Origin: Streptomyces africanus
GTDB lineage: Bacteria; Actinomycetota; Actinomycetes; Streptomycetales; Streptomycetaceae
Length of the DNA: 64,000 nt
Assembly: GCF_002150735.1 (NCBI RefSeq)
Contig: NZ_MUKA01000075.1
Location: 389-64,388, forward strand
Direction of reading: 5' to 3'
Below the pieces are notes generated by a model, which saw nothing but the letters and a program-made list of their open reading frames with translations, did not search any database and was not told the DNA's origin. Shown one piece after another: positions 53,016 to 61,535 of this stretch; the stretch's first letter is position 1, and every line of letters starts with the position of its first letter. The translations under genes were made by a program, and so were the position numbers.

Positions 53016-54659
53016 TCAGGGCCCGGCCGCGACCAGTTCCTCTACGGAGTCGTGCCGTATGCGCTCGGACGGGATGCCGATGTCCCGCAGGGTGTCCACG
53101 CCGTTGCGGATCATCCCGGGCGGGCCCGACAGATAGGCGTCGAACTCGTTCCACGGCCCGTAGGCGCGTACCGCGTCCGGAAGCTGCTGGTGTGCCAGCT
53201 GGTCGATGATCGCGCGGACCGAGAGCCAGGGGTGGCTCTGCTGGAGGCGCAGCATGGTGTCGATGTCGTACAGGTCATGGTCGGTGCGGGCCCCGTAGAA
53301 GACCTCGACCGGCCGGCGTTCCCCGTGCTCGGCGACGTCCTCGACCAGCGCCTTGATGGGCGCTATGCCGGTGCCGCCGCCCAGGCAGAGCAGCCCGCTG
53401 TCTGTGGTGTGGTCCACGGTCATGGAACCGGCGGGCGGGCCGAGCCGGACGATGTCACCGGGGCGGGCGCGGTGCACCAGAGCGTTGGAGACCCACCCCG
53501 CCGGGACGGCCTTCACGTGGAACGACAGCAGGCCGTCGGAGCGGGGTGCCGAGGCGAACGAGTAGTGCCGCCATATCCGGGGCCACCAGGGGGTCTCCAG
53601 GCTCGTGTACTGCCCGGCGAGGAAGGGGTAGGGCTGGTCGGGGCGGACGGTGACGACCGCGACGTCGGGGGTTCTGAGGTCGTGCGTGACGATCTCGGCG
53701 TACCACCATGCCGGGGCGCGCAGTTCGTCGGCGGCCGCCGCGTCGATCATGATCTGGGAGATCGTCGTGTACGTCCGGACCCAGGCCGCCTCCATCTCCG
53801 CGTTCCAGACCCCGGCGGCGTACTTGCTCAGCGCGGCGATCAGGCATTCGCCGACGGCCGGATAGTGCTCGGGCCGCGTCCCGTACTTCCGGTGGCCCCG
53901 GCCGAGGTTCTGCAGGTAGTCGACCAGGACGTCGGTGTTGTCGATGTGCTCGGCGGCGGTGAGCAGTGCCCTGAGCAGCCGGTCCCGCTGGGTGTCCATC
54001 GCGGCCGGGAAGAGCGGGCGCAGGTCGGGGTGGCGAACGAAGAGCAGGGCGTAGAAGTACGAGGTGACCTTGTCGGCCACGGGCGTGACCTCTGCCATGG
54101 CGCGGCGAATGAGGATGGCGTCCGGGGAGGCCTGGTTGCCCGGGGCGGAGGCAGCCGGCTCCGAGGGCGACACCGGTGCGGGCCGCTGGGTGGGAACACG
54201 CTGCTCGGCGGGAGGAGCCGTGGCGGAGGCGAAGGACGCCGGAGGCGGCGTGCCCGTCGCGGGTGCGGGTCGTGGCGACGGGGCCTCGGGAGAGGGCGCG
54301 GACGGCGGTGCCGTGGGGGCGGGCCCGAGATTCGCGTCCGGGGGCCCGTGCTCCTCGTCCGGCGCACCGGTACTCGCGCTGTCTGCCGTCGACGTGGGCG
54401 GGGCCGCCGTGCCGTCTGCCGGTGTTTCCGGGTCGGCCGCCTGCCGACCCACCGGGCGTATCACCGCCGGGCGACGGCCGTGGATTGTACCCGGGTCGTG
54501 GTCCGTGGTCCCGGACTCATGGTCCGTGGTCCCGGACTCGTTGTCCGGCGTGCCGGCGTCGTTGTCCGGCGTCGTCGTCGGCTTCTTGCGGGGCGTGAAC
54601 CAGCCGCCCCCGCCGCCAGAAGTGCCGTTGTCGGCCGACGTGGTGGTCGGAGCGTCCAT
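53016..54659 (-). CDS. Flavohaemoglobin-like protein with long disordered N-terminus
   Basis: A 547-residue three-part protein. About the first 190 residues are Pro/Ala/Thr/Ser-rich and disordered, with near-repeat DNESGTTDHESGTTDHDPGT units and WFTPRKK near the start. A globin domain (about 195-330; proximal His in GRGHRKYG) is followed by a ferredoxin-reductase-type FAD/NAD domain (RHYSFASAP, SFHVKAVPAGWVSNAL, GGTGIAPIKALVED, YLSGPPGMI). Flavohaemoglobins convert NO plus oxygen to nitrate. Start MDAPTTTS (ATG ending at 54659) is best by ribosome-binding site; earlier in-frame ATGs exist. Confidence 0.9.
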   Translation of the reverse strand: MDAPTTTSADNGTSGGGGGWFTPRKKPTTTPDNDAGTPDNESGTTDHESGTTDHDPGTIHGRRPAVIRPVGRQAADPETPADGTAAPPTSTADSASTGAPDEEHGPPDANLGPAPTAPPSAPSPEAPSPRPAPATGTPPPASFASATAPPAEQRVPTQRPAPVSPSEPAASAPGNQASPDAILIRRAMAEVTPVADKVTSYFYALLFVRHPDLRPLFPAAMDTQRDRLLRALLTAAEHIDNTDVLVDYLQNLGRGHRKYGTRPEHYPAVGECLIAALSKYAAGVWNAEMEAAWVRTYTTISQIMIDAAAADELRAPAWWYAEIVTHDLRTPDVAVVTVRPDQPYPFLAGQYTSLETPWWPRIWRHYSFASAPRSDGLLSFHVKAVPAGWVSNALVHRARPGDIVRLGPPAGSMTVDHTTDSGLLCLGGGTGIAPIKALVEDVAEHGERRPVEVFYGARTDHDLYDIDTMLRLQQSHPWLSVRAIIDQLAHQQLPDAVRAYGPWNEFDAYLSGPPGMIRNGVDTLRDIGIPSERIRHDSVEELVAAGP

Positions 54660-55216
54660 GGTGTGCCTCGCCTCGAGCATCTTTCGGTCGGTCTGCGCAC
54701 TTCCCGAGTCGGAAGGTGCCTGCTTTCCCCCGTGGACGGACGGCGTTCCCATCCGGTGTCGCGGCCAATGAGGCCACATTCAACCCGTGTCCCAGTTCTG
54801 TACGGACAAGTAAGGCAAGAGTGTGACATTGGCCGCAGTACTCCCAGCTGAGCTTCCCACTCGCCTGGGGCGGTTCAGTCGCATCACCGGAAAAGCGTGT
54901 TTTCGATCTCTCCGTCCCGTTAGGCTGCATTGCCCTGTACGCGGCCCACCCAGAACGGGTCACCCGCCCCGAACGTGAACCGGAGTCGACCCTACCGGCC
55001 ACCGCTGTGCACACAAGTCCCCCCTTGCCCCGTCACGAATGAGGGCACAGCGCGAATCATCAGCGCGGTCCACCACCGGGTGACGCGCTTGTGTTTCACG
55101 TGAAACGTCCAGCGTCTGTCCGCACTCTGTGCAGTGGGCTACAACTGGCCAAAAGCTCGTATGCGTCCTGGGAAAGAGGTGGACGTCAGGGGCTCCGGTC
55201 GGACAGCCTGACCTGC
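54660..55216. other. Divergent regulatory region of the flavohaemoglobin gene
   Basis: About 560 bp containing a perfect parS (55093) and the promoters. The region 54660-54960 has no recognised operator; NsrR or HmpR-type sites were not apparent. The final 120 bp before the GNAT gene could encode an N-terminal extension but looks non-conserved. Confidence 0.5.
55093..55106. promoter_or_regulatory. parS site upstream of the double-GNAT gene
   Basis: Perfect GTTTCACGTGAAAC. The in-frame GTG at 55091 would make it read MFHVKR, like the cydCD start, but this N-terminus is probably not translated. Confidence 0.9.
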
Positions 55217-56083
55217 GTGCCGACTCCTTCCCTTGCCTCTTTGCCCATCCGCCGTCTGACGCTCCGCGATCTCGCCGCCTGCGCCGACTTGTCCGAGGAC
55301 CGGGGGTGGCCACGGGAGGAGCACAAGTGGGGCTTCCTCCTCACGGCCGGGAAGGGCTACGGCATCGACGACCCCGGCGGCGGCCTTGTCAGCGCCTGCG
55401 TCGTCACCGAGTACGGACCGCAGGAGCGCCCCGCTCTCGCGGCGATCGGCATGGTCCTCGTCGCCGCACAGCACTCCCGACAGGGCGTGGGACGCCGGCT
55501 GATGCGCCACGTCGTCTCCGAGATGGGCACCACGCCCCTCACCCTGCATGCGACGCCGTACGGCCGGCCCCTCTACGAGGAACTCGGCTTCAAGGTCACC
55601 GGGCGGGCGGAGATGGTGTGCGGGCGTTTCACTCCTGACGGGCCCCAGCCGACGGTCGCCACCCGTGCCGCGACCGCCGAGGACCTCTCCGCGATCCTCC
55701 GGCTCGACGAGCAGGCGTTCGGGACTGACCGCACTCACATCATCACCCGGCTGCCGGCCTTCGCCGACCAGTTGCGCGTGGCGGAGGAGGACGGGCGGAT
55801 CATCGGATACGCGTCCGCCTGGCCGAACATGGACACTCATGTCGTCGGTCCGCTCATCGCGCGTGACACGTCGGTGGCCCAGGCCCTCATCACCTCCCTC
55901 GCCGCCCACACCGACCGCCCCCTGCGCACCGACATCGACGTACGGCACACAGAGCTGCTCGCCTGGGTCAAGGGGCGCGGTCTGGCGTCCGTTGCCTTCA
56001 ACTCGGTGATGACCTACGGGATCACCGAGCTGCCCGGGGACTGGAGCCGTCGCTTCGCCCCGGTCACGGTCGCGGCGGGCTGA
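55217..56083 (+). CDS. Tandem GNAT-domain acetyltransferase
   Basis: A 288-residue protein with two GNAT folds: about residues 10-145 (AIGMVLVAAQHSRQGVGRRLMRHV, the acetyl-CoA-binding Q/R-x2-GxG/A motif, QGVGRRL) and about 150-285, where the equivalent motif is degraded. The second domain resembles the Streptomyces pattern in which one GNAT half is catalytically dead. Substrate is unknown. GTG 55217 gives a start at the fold; an extended start at 55091 (parS) is possible. Confidence 0.85.
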   Translation: MPTPSLASLPIRRLTLRDLAACADLSEDRGWPREEHKWGFLLTAGKGYGIDDPGGGLVSACVVTEYGPQERPALAAIGMVLVAAQHSRQGVGRRLMRHVVSEMGTTPLTLHATPYGRPLYEELGFKVTGRAEMVCGRFTPDGPQPTVATRAATAEDLSAILRLDEQAFGTDRTHIITRLPAFADQLRVAEEDGRIIGYASAWPNMDTHVVGPLIARDTSVAQALITSLAAHTDRPLRTDIDVRHTELLAWVKGRGLASVAFNSVMTYGITELPGDWSRRFAPVTVAAG

Positions 56084-56102
56084 GCCACCCCGAAACGACA
56101 GG

Positions 56103-56130
56103 GCCGGCTCCCCAGGATCGGGGAACCGGC
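56103..56130 (+). terminator. Terminator hairpin between GNAT and MFS genes
   Basis: GCCGG (56103-56107) and CCCC (56110-56113) pair with GGGG (56120-56123) and CCGGC (56126-56130), with a CT/AA internal loop. It is 20 bp after the GNAT stop in the convergent gap. Confidence 0.6.
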
Positions 56131-56153
56131 GTCGTCTCGCTGAGGGAGCCCGG

Positions 56154-56216
56154 TCAGGCGAGGGCCTCCGCGGCGGCCGCGGCGAAGGCGTGGTCCTGCT
56201 CCGGGTCGGGGGATGG
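56154..56216 (-). pseudogene. Possible C-terminal remnant of a lost gene
   Basis: On the MFS strand but in another frame, codons before the TGA at 56154-56156 read SPDPEQDHAFAAAAAEALA, an end that looks like a protein tail rather than random. It has no start and is cut off by the MFS 3' region. It could be chance in GC-rich DNA. Confidence 0.25.
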
Positions 56217-56241
56217 CGGTGAGCCTGGTGGGCCCGGTGGC

Positions 56242-57450
56242 TCAGTGGTGGACGGCGGTCCGCTGCTCGGTCGGCGCGGATCCCGTGACGACGGTGCTGG
56301 GGGCATCCGCACGGCGTTCCAGGGCGGCCGAGAGGAGGGCCAGGACCAGGGCTCCCGCGGCCAGGGCGGCGCCGACCCAGTTGGGGGCGGTGTAACCGAA
56401 GCCCGCCGCGATCACGAGCCCGCCGAGCCAGGCGGACAGCGCGTTGCCGAGGTTGAAGGCGCCGATGTTCACGGCGGAGGCAAGCGTGGGGGCGCCGTGT
56501 GCCTGGTCGAGGACCCGCTTCTGGAGCGGCGGGACGGTGGCGAAGCCCAGGGCGCCGATCAGGGCGATCGTGACGGCCGACAGCAGCTTGTCGTGCGCGG
56601 TGAGCGTGAACAGCGCCAGGACGACGGCCAGGGCACCCAGGGACACGTACAGCATGGGCATCAGGGCGCGATCGGCGAACTTGCCGCCCACGAGGTTGCC
56701 GCCGACCATGCCGAGGCCGAAGAGGACCAGCAGCCAGGTGACGGAGCCGTCGGCGAAGCCCGCCGTGTGGGTCATCATCGGGGCGATGTAGGTGATGGCC
56801 GCGAAGACGCCGCCGAAGCCGAGGACGGTCATCGCCATCGCGAGCAGCACCTGCACGTTCTTGAACGCGGCGAGCTCGTGTCGCAGGCGCACGCCCTCCG
56901 GCTTGGGCATGTCGGGGACGAGCCGGGCGATGCCGGCCAGGCCGACGACGCCGAGAGCGGCGACGATGCCGAAGGTCACCCGCCAGCCGACGGACTGCCC
57001 GACGAGTGTGCCCAGCGGGACGCCGACGACGTTGGCGACGGTCAGGCCGGTGAACATCATCGCGATGGCTCCGGCCTTCTTGTCCGGGGCGACGAGGTCG
57101 GCCGCGACGACCGAGCCGATGCCGAAGAAGGCACCGTGGGCCAGCGAGGCGACGATCCGGCCGATCAGCATGACGGAGAAGGCGGGAGCGAGTGCCGAGA
57201 GCAGGTTGCCGACGATGAACAGGCCCATGAGCAGCATCAGCATCCGCTTGCGCGGGACCTTGGTGCCCAGCACCGTCATCAGCGGGGCGCCGAACATGAC
57301 ACCGAGCGCGTAGCCGGTCACCAGGTACCCGGCGGTGGGAATGGTGACCCCGTACTCGCCCGCGACCTCGGGCAGCAAGCCCATGATCACGAACTCGGTC
57401 GTTCCGATCCCGAAGGCCCCGATCGCGAGGGCCAGAAGCGCGAGAGGCAT
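56242..57450 (-). CDS. MFS transporter (DHA1, AraJ-like)
   Basis: A 402-residue major-facilitator exporter with 12 predicted helices. It starts PLALLALAIGAFGIGTTEFVIMGLLPEVA, the conserved DHA1 first helix, and MIGRIVASLAHGAFFGIGSVVAA is helix 4. Cargo is unknown (drugs, sugars or arabinose-like polymers). The ATG ending at 57450 is preferred; a start at 57522 is possible. It is divergent from a MarR regulator (starts 143 bp apart), which probably represses it. Confidence 0.93.
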   Translation of the reverse strand: MPLALLALAIGAFGIGTTEFVIMGLLPEVAGEYGVTIPTAGYLVTGYALGVMFGAPLMTVLGTKVPRKRMLMLLMGLFIVGNLLSALAPAFSVMLIGRIVASLAHGAFFGIGSVVAADLVAPDKKAGAIAMMFTGLTVANVVGVPLGTLVGQSVGWRVTFGIVAALGVVGLAGIARLVPDMPKPEGVRLRHELAAFKNVQVLLAMAMTVLGFGGVFAAITYIAPMMTHTAGFADGSVTWLLVLFGLGMVGGNLVGGKFADRALMPMLYVSLGALAVVLALFTLTAHDKLLSAVTIALIGALGFATVPPLQKRVLDQAHGAPTLASAVNIGAFNLGNALSAWLGGLVIAAGFGYTAPNWVGAALAAGALVLALLSAALERRADAPSTVVTGSAPTEQRTAVHH

Positions 57451-57593
57451 GGAGAGGTACACCTTCCCAAACGATTGCAGGAGCGCTTTGCGTGCGCCCA
57501 CAATAGTTGCACACGCGGGCAATGGGCAACCGCCGTCAATTGCAGCCCTGCTCTATCCTGGTTGTCAGCCGCTCCGGGACGGAGGAAACGCCA
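57451..57593. promoter_or_regulatory. MFS/MarR divergent operator region
   Basis: The gap contains TTGCACACGCGGGCAA (a TTGC-N8-GCAA palindrome near 57506-57521) and two ATTGCAG direct repeats (near 57474 and 57539). These are plausible MarR-binding sites. Confidence 0.5.
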
Positions 57594-58058
57594 ATGACAG
57601 CGACGGACCCCGCGCTCACCGCTCTCGCCCAGAGCTGGTGCGCCCTCTCCCTGCTGCACGGGAGGATCGAGGCCCACATCGAGCGCGCCCTGCAGGCCAA
57701 GCACGACCTGAGCGCGCGTGAGTACTCCCTGCTCGATGTGCTCAGCCGGCAGCACGACGGGGACGGAGGGCATCTCCAGATGAAGCAGGTCGCCGACGCT
57801 GTCGTCCTCAGCCAGAGCGCCACCACGCGTCTGGTCACCCGGCTCGAGGACCGCGGACTCCTGGAGCGTTACCTCTGCCCCACCGACCGCCGGGGCATCT
57901 ACACGAACGTCACCGAGGCGGGCCTCAAGCTGCTCGAAGAGGCCCGGCCGACCAACGACGCCGCCCTGCGTGAGGCTCTCGACGAGGCGGCGAAGAACCC
58001 CGAGCTGGCCCCGCTGGTCCACGTCGTGGAGACGCTGAAGGCTCCGGTGCCCGCCTGA
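57594..58058 (+). CDS. MarR-family transcriptional regulator
   Basis: A 154-residue winged-helix regulator: LSAREYSLLDVLSRQH then MKQVADAVVLSQSATTRLVTRLEDRGLLER is the HTH, and RRGIYTNVTEAG the wing. It likely represses the divergent MFS exporter and itself. GGAGG is 8 nt before the ATG at 57594. Ligand unknown; no cysteine switch beyond one near the wing is visible. Confidence 0.93.
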   Translation: MTATDPALTALAQSWCALSLLHGRIEAHIERALQAKHDLSAREYSLLDVLSRQHDGDGGHLQMKQVADAVVLSQSATTRLVTRLEDRGLLERYLCPTDRRGIYTNVTEAGLKLLEEARPTNDAALREALDEAAKNPELAPLVHVVETLKAPVPA

Positions 58059-58096
58059 GCCGGCCTCCTCCGGGCGTCTGTGCGTAGGGTGCGGTC

Positions 58097-58549
58097 ATGG
58101 GAGATCTTGAGATACGCCCCGCGACCTCCGACGACGTTCCCACGATCGTCGCCATGCTCGCGGACGACCCCCTGGGCGCCCAGCGCGAGTCACCTGACGA
58201 CCTCACCCCGTACCTGACCGCGCTGGAACGGCTCAGCGCCGACCCGAACCAGCGCCTGGTCGTGGCGGTCCGGGAAGGCCGCGTCGTCGGAACGCTCCAG
58301 CTCACGATCGTTCCCGGGTTGTCCCGACGCGGCGCGACCAGGTCGATCATCGAAGGCGTACGGGTCCATGCCGATGAGCGCGGCAGCGGCCTGGGGACAC
58401 AGCTCATCGAGTGGGCGATCGACGAATCCCGTCGTCAGGGCTGCCAGTTGGTCCAGCTGACCTCCGACAAGACCCGCACTGACGCCCACCGCTTCTACGA
58501 GCGGCTCGGCTTCACGGCCTCTCACACGGGCTTCAAGCTCCCGTTGTGA
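58097..58549 (+). CDS. GNAT-family N-acetyltransferase
   Basis: A 150-residue single GNAT. Conserved segments: IVAMLADDPLGAQRES near the start, VGTLQLTIVPGLSRRG, GVRVHADERGSGLGTQLIEWAIDES (acetyl-CoA loop) and HRFYERLGFTASHTGF. This is close to a PhnO/YjgM-like class; substrate unknown. The stop is followed within 10 bp by a 40-bp palindrome with parS. Confidence 0.92.
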   Translation: MGDLEIRPATSDDVPTIVAMLADDPLGAQRESPDDLTPYLTALERLSADPNQRLVVAVREGRVVGTLQLTIVPGLSRRGATRSIIEGVRVHADERGSGLGTQLIEWAIDESRRQGCQLVQLTSDKTRTDAHRFYERLGFTASHTGFKLPL

Positions 58550-58557
58550 CCGAATGC

Positions 58558-58597
58558 GAGTGGGCGCCCTGTTTCACGTGAAACAGGGCGCCCACTC
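58558..58597. promoter_or_regulatory. 40-bp perfect palindrome with parS at its centre
   Basis: The parS core GTTTCACGTGAAAC is at 58571-58584. Flanks GAGTGGGCGCCCT and AGGGCGCCCACTC make a perfect 40-bp inverted repeat centred at 58577/58578. It fills the convergent gap between the GNAT and serine-hydrolase genes and should also form a bidirectional terminator hairpin. Confidence 0.9.
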
Positions 58598-58607
58598 ATG
58601 TCACCGC

Positions 58608-59993
58608 CTATCCGATGCCGCGCCACCCCTCGGAATCGACCCCACCCGGCACCGGAGCCGCCTCGTCGTACGGCTGCCGCGTGAACACGAACGAGCCGAG
58701 GTCCAGATGGCTCACGGACCCGTCCGGCCGCCGTACGGCCTTCAGCAGCTCACCCGCGTAGTAGCCCTCCAGCCCGGTCCAGGTACCGTCGCCGTTCGGA
58801 CGGAACCGCGAGCGGCGCCCGTTTCCGGACAGCGGCTCCAGCGAGGCGAGCCCGTCGGCCGTGAGCCGCAGGGCGAAGGCGTACGTCCCCCAGTACCACT
58901 GCCCCGTCAGCTCCAGCATCGACGGGTCGACGTCACGCAGTGGCCTCCACGGAGCGGGGATGCGCGGCTCCGACTCGGCGACGATACGGACGAGATCGGC
59001 GCAGACACCGGACACCAGAGGGCCCGAGGTGCAGTTGGCCAGCACGACCGCCGCCACGTCGTCCTCCACGCTGATGCTCACACTCGCCAGGAACCCCGGC
59101 AGGGATCCGCTGTGCCCCACGAGCAGCCGGCCGTGGCGGCTCTGCACCTGCAGGCCGAGGCCGTAGGCGTCACCGGAGATCACGTCCGCGGCTTCCGCCG
59201 GCGCCGCCGGAGTCCGCATCTCCCGCAGGGTCTCGGCGCTCAGCACCCTCTCGTCCCCCTTCATCAGGAAGGCGGCGAACCGCGCCAGGTCTGCCGTGGT
59301 CGACCAGAGTTGACCGGCGGGTGCCATGCGGCCGAGGTCCTCGGCGGGCTCAGGCAACAACACATCGGCCCAGGGGTGCACGGCCCAGCCACCCGCGTGC
59401 GGGGCCTCGGGTCGCACACCGGTCCGGTTAAGACCCAGTGGTTCGAGCACTTCACGCCGTAGTGCCTCCCCCCAGGAGGTCCCCCGCAGCTCCTCCACGA
59501 GCGCGCCCAGCAGCGTGTAGCCGGGGTTCGAGTAGTGGTGCCGTCGGCCGACGGGGTGCAGAAGAGGCTGCTCGCCGAGCACGTCGGACAGTTCCGGCCG
59601 CAGGGAGCCGGACGTGCGCTCCCACCACGGCCCGGGCGACTCGGCCGCCAACCCGCCCGTGTGGGCGAGCAGATCGGCGATCGTGGCCTCCCCCGCGCCG
59701 GTTCCCGGTACGTACTTCTCCAGCGGGTCCCCGAGCCCGAGCAGCCCCTCGTCCCGCAGACGCATCACGAGAACGGCGGTGAAGGTCTTGGTGATCGAGC
59801 CGATGCGGTACTGGACGTGCTCGTCGGGCTCTTCGCCCTCCACCGACGTCCGGGCGCCGTGCCACACCGCCCGCCCGTCCCGGACGACGGCCGCGACCAG
59901 CGACGGCGCCCGCCCCTCGGCCTGTGCCACGGCGATCCGGTGCAGCAGCGCACGGCTCGTTGCGGGAAGCAGCTCTTCCTGAGGTGTCGTCAT
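58608..59993 (-). CDS. Serine beta-lactamase-like hydrolase
   Basis: A 461-residue class C beta-lactamase/DD-peptidase-fold protein. Motif S-x-x-K is SITK (Ser 66, Lys 69), the Y-S-N is at Tyr 154-Asn 156, and HSG (VGHSGSLPG) replaces KTG, as in esterase-type members. No signal peptide is visible, suggesting a cytoplasmic esterase or peptidase rather than resistance enzyme. A C-terminal lipocalin-like domain follows residue about 340. It starts at the ATG ending at 59993. Confidence 0.9.
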   Translation of the reverse strand: MTTPQEELLPATSRALLHRIAVAQAEGRAPSLVAAVVRDGRAVWHGARTSVEGEEPDEHVQYRIGSITKTFTAVLVMRLRDEGLLGLGDPLEKYVPGTGAGEATIADLLAHTGGLAAESPGPWWERTSGSLRPELSDVLGEQPLLHPVGRRHHYSNPGYTLLGALVEELRGTSWGEALRREVLEPLGLNRTGVRPEAPHAGGWAVHPWADVLLPEPAEDLGRMAPAGQLWSTTADLARFAAFLMKGDERVLSAETLREMRTPAAPAEAADVISGDAYGLGLQVQSRHGRLLVGHSGSLPGFLASVSISVEDDVAAVVLANCTSGPLVSGVCADLVRIVAESEPRIPAPWRPLRDVDPSMLELTGQWYWGTYAFALRLTADGLASLEPLSGNGRRSRFRPNGDGTWTGLEGYYAGELLKAVRRPDGSVSHLDLGSFVFTRQPYDEAAPVPGGVDSEGWRGIG

Positions 59994-60053
59994 GGCCCCA
60001 GTCCATCCTGGTCCGGCCCGGCGAGTCGACCATATTTCGCCGTCAGTACCGGA

Positions 60054-61535
60054 TCAGGTCTGCGCCATGTCCACGAACCGTGAGTAGTGCCCCTGGAAGG
60101 CGACCGTGATCGTCGCCGTCGGGCCGTTTCGGTGCTTGGCCACGATCAGGTCGGCCTCACCCGCGCGCGGCGACTCCTTCTCGTAGGCGTCCTCGCGGTG
60201 CAGCAGGATGACCATGTCGGCGTCCTGCTCGATGGAACCGGATTCACGCAGGTCGGAGACCATCGGCTTCTTGTCCGTGCGCTGCTCGGGACCACGGTTC
60301 AGCTGGGAGAGCGCGATGACCGGGATCTCCAGCTCCTTGGCCAGCAGCTTGAGGTTACGGGACATGTCCGAGACCTCCTGCTGGCGGCTCTCGGCCCGCT
60401 TGGAACCGCCGGACTGCATCAGCTGGAGGTAGTCGATGACCACCAGCCGGAGGTCGTTGCGCTGCTTGAGGCGGCGGCACTTGGCGCGGATCTCCATCAT
60501 CGACAGGTTCGGGGAGTCGTCGATGTAGAGCGGGGCCGCGGAGACATCCGGCATCCGCCGGGCCAACCGCGTCCAGTCCTCGTCCGTCATCGTGCCGGAC
60601 CGCATGTGGTGCAGGGCGACCCGCGCCTCGGCGGACAGCAGACGCATCGCGATCTCGTTGCGCCCCATTTCGAGCGAGAAGATCACGCTCGGCAGGTTGT
60701 TCTTGATCGAAGCGGCCCGCGCGAAGTCGAGCGCGAGCGTCGACTTACCCATGGCGGGACGCGCGGCGATGACGATCATCTGGCCCGGGTGCAGCCCGTT
60801 GGTGAGCGAGTCGAAGTCCGTGAACCCCGTGGGCACGCCGGTCATCTCACCGCTGCGCGAGCCGATCGCCTCGATCTCGTCGAGCGCGCCCTCCATGATG
60901 TCGCCGAGCGGCAGATAGTCCTCGCTGGTGCGCTGCTCGGTGACCGCGTAGACCTCCGCCTGGGCGCGGTTGACGATCTCGTCGACGTCGTCGTCGGCCG
61001 CGTATCCCATCTGCGTGATGCGCGTCCCCGCCTCGACCAGGCGGCGCAGCACGGCCCGCTCGTGGACGATCTCCGCGTAGTAGGCGGCGTTGGCGGCCGT
61101 GGGCACCATCTGGACGAGGGTGTGCAGATACGAGGCCCCGCCGACCTTGTTGATCTCGCCGCGCTTGGTGAGCTCGGCGGCGATCGTGATGGGGTCGGCC
61201 GGCTCGCCCTTGGCGTAGACGTCGAGGACGGCCTGGTAGATCGTCTCGTGGGCCGGCTTGTAGAAGTCGTGGCCCTTGAGGATCTCGACGACGTCGGCGA
61301 TGGCGTCCTTGGAGAGCAGCATGCCGCCGAGGACGGACTGCTCGGCCTCGATGTCCTGCGGCGGTACCCGCTCGAACGCCGGGGCGGCGCCGCCGTCCCA
61401 TGCCCCGTTGTCCCTGCCACGCTCGTGCTGCTCGTCGCGGCCCCGGGATCCCTCGCCACGTCGGCGGGAGGCGGGCAGACGATCACTGGGACCGCTGTCG
61501 GCCCACGGGTCGTCCAAGGGCTCGGAAATGCTCAC
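60054..61535 (-). CDS. dnaB: Replicative DNA helicase
   Basis: A 493-residue hexameric helicase that unwinds ahead of the replisome. An Asp/Arg/Gly-rich N-terminal tail of about 50 residues is followed by the DnaB N-domain (VPPQDIEAEQSVLGGML) and the RecA-like C-domain with Walker A ARPAMGKST (about residue 260), RLVVIDYLQLMQ (Walker B) and LSQLNRGPE. There is no intein. Its start (ATG ending at 61535) lies below a 460-bp regulatory gap with DnaA boxes. Confidence 0.97.
   Translation of the reverse strand: MSISEPLDDPWADSGPSDRLPASRRRGEGSRGRDEQHERGRDNGAWDGGAAPAFERVPPQDIEAEQSVLGGMLLSKDAIADVVEILKGHDFYKPAHETIYQAVLDVYAKGEPADPITIAAELTKRGEINKVGGASYLHTLVQMVPTAANAAYYAEIVHERAVLRRLVEAGTRITQMGYAADDDVDEIVNRAQAEVYAVTEQRTSEDYLPLGDIMEGALDEIEAIGSRSGEMTGVPTGFTDFDSLTNGLHPGQMIVIAARPAMGKSTLALDFARAASIKNNLPSVIFSLEMGRNEIAMRLLSAEARVALHHMRSGTMTDEDWTRLARRMPDVSAAPLYIDDSPNLSMMEIRAKCRRLKQRNDLRLVVIDYLQLMQSGGSKRAESRQQEVSDMSRNLKLLAKELEIPVIALSQLNRGPEQRTDKKPMVSDLRESGSIEQDADMVILLHREDAYEKESPRAGEADLIVAKHRNGPTATITVAFQGHYSRFVDMAQT

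Noticed and set aside
53509..53522. Another parS-like site (CTTCACGTGGAACG)
   Set aside because: At least three mismatches to the consensus within flavohaemoglobin coding sequence.
55091..55216. GTG start at 55091 of the double-GNAT gene (MFHVKR)
   Set aside because: The added 42 residues look unlike a GNAT N-terminus and match only the parS sequence; GTG 55217 gives a fold-aligned start.
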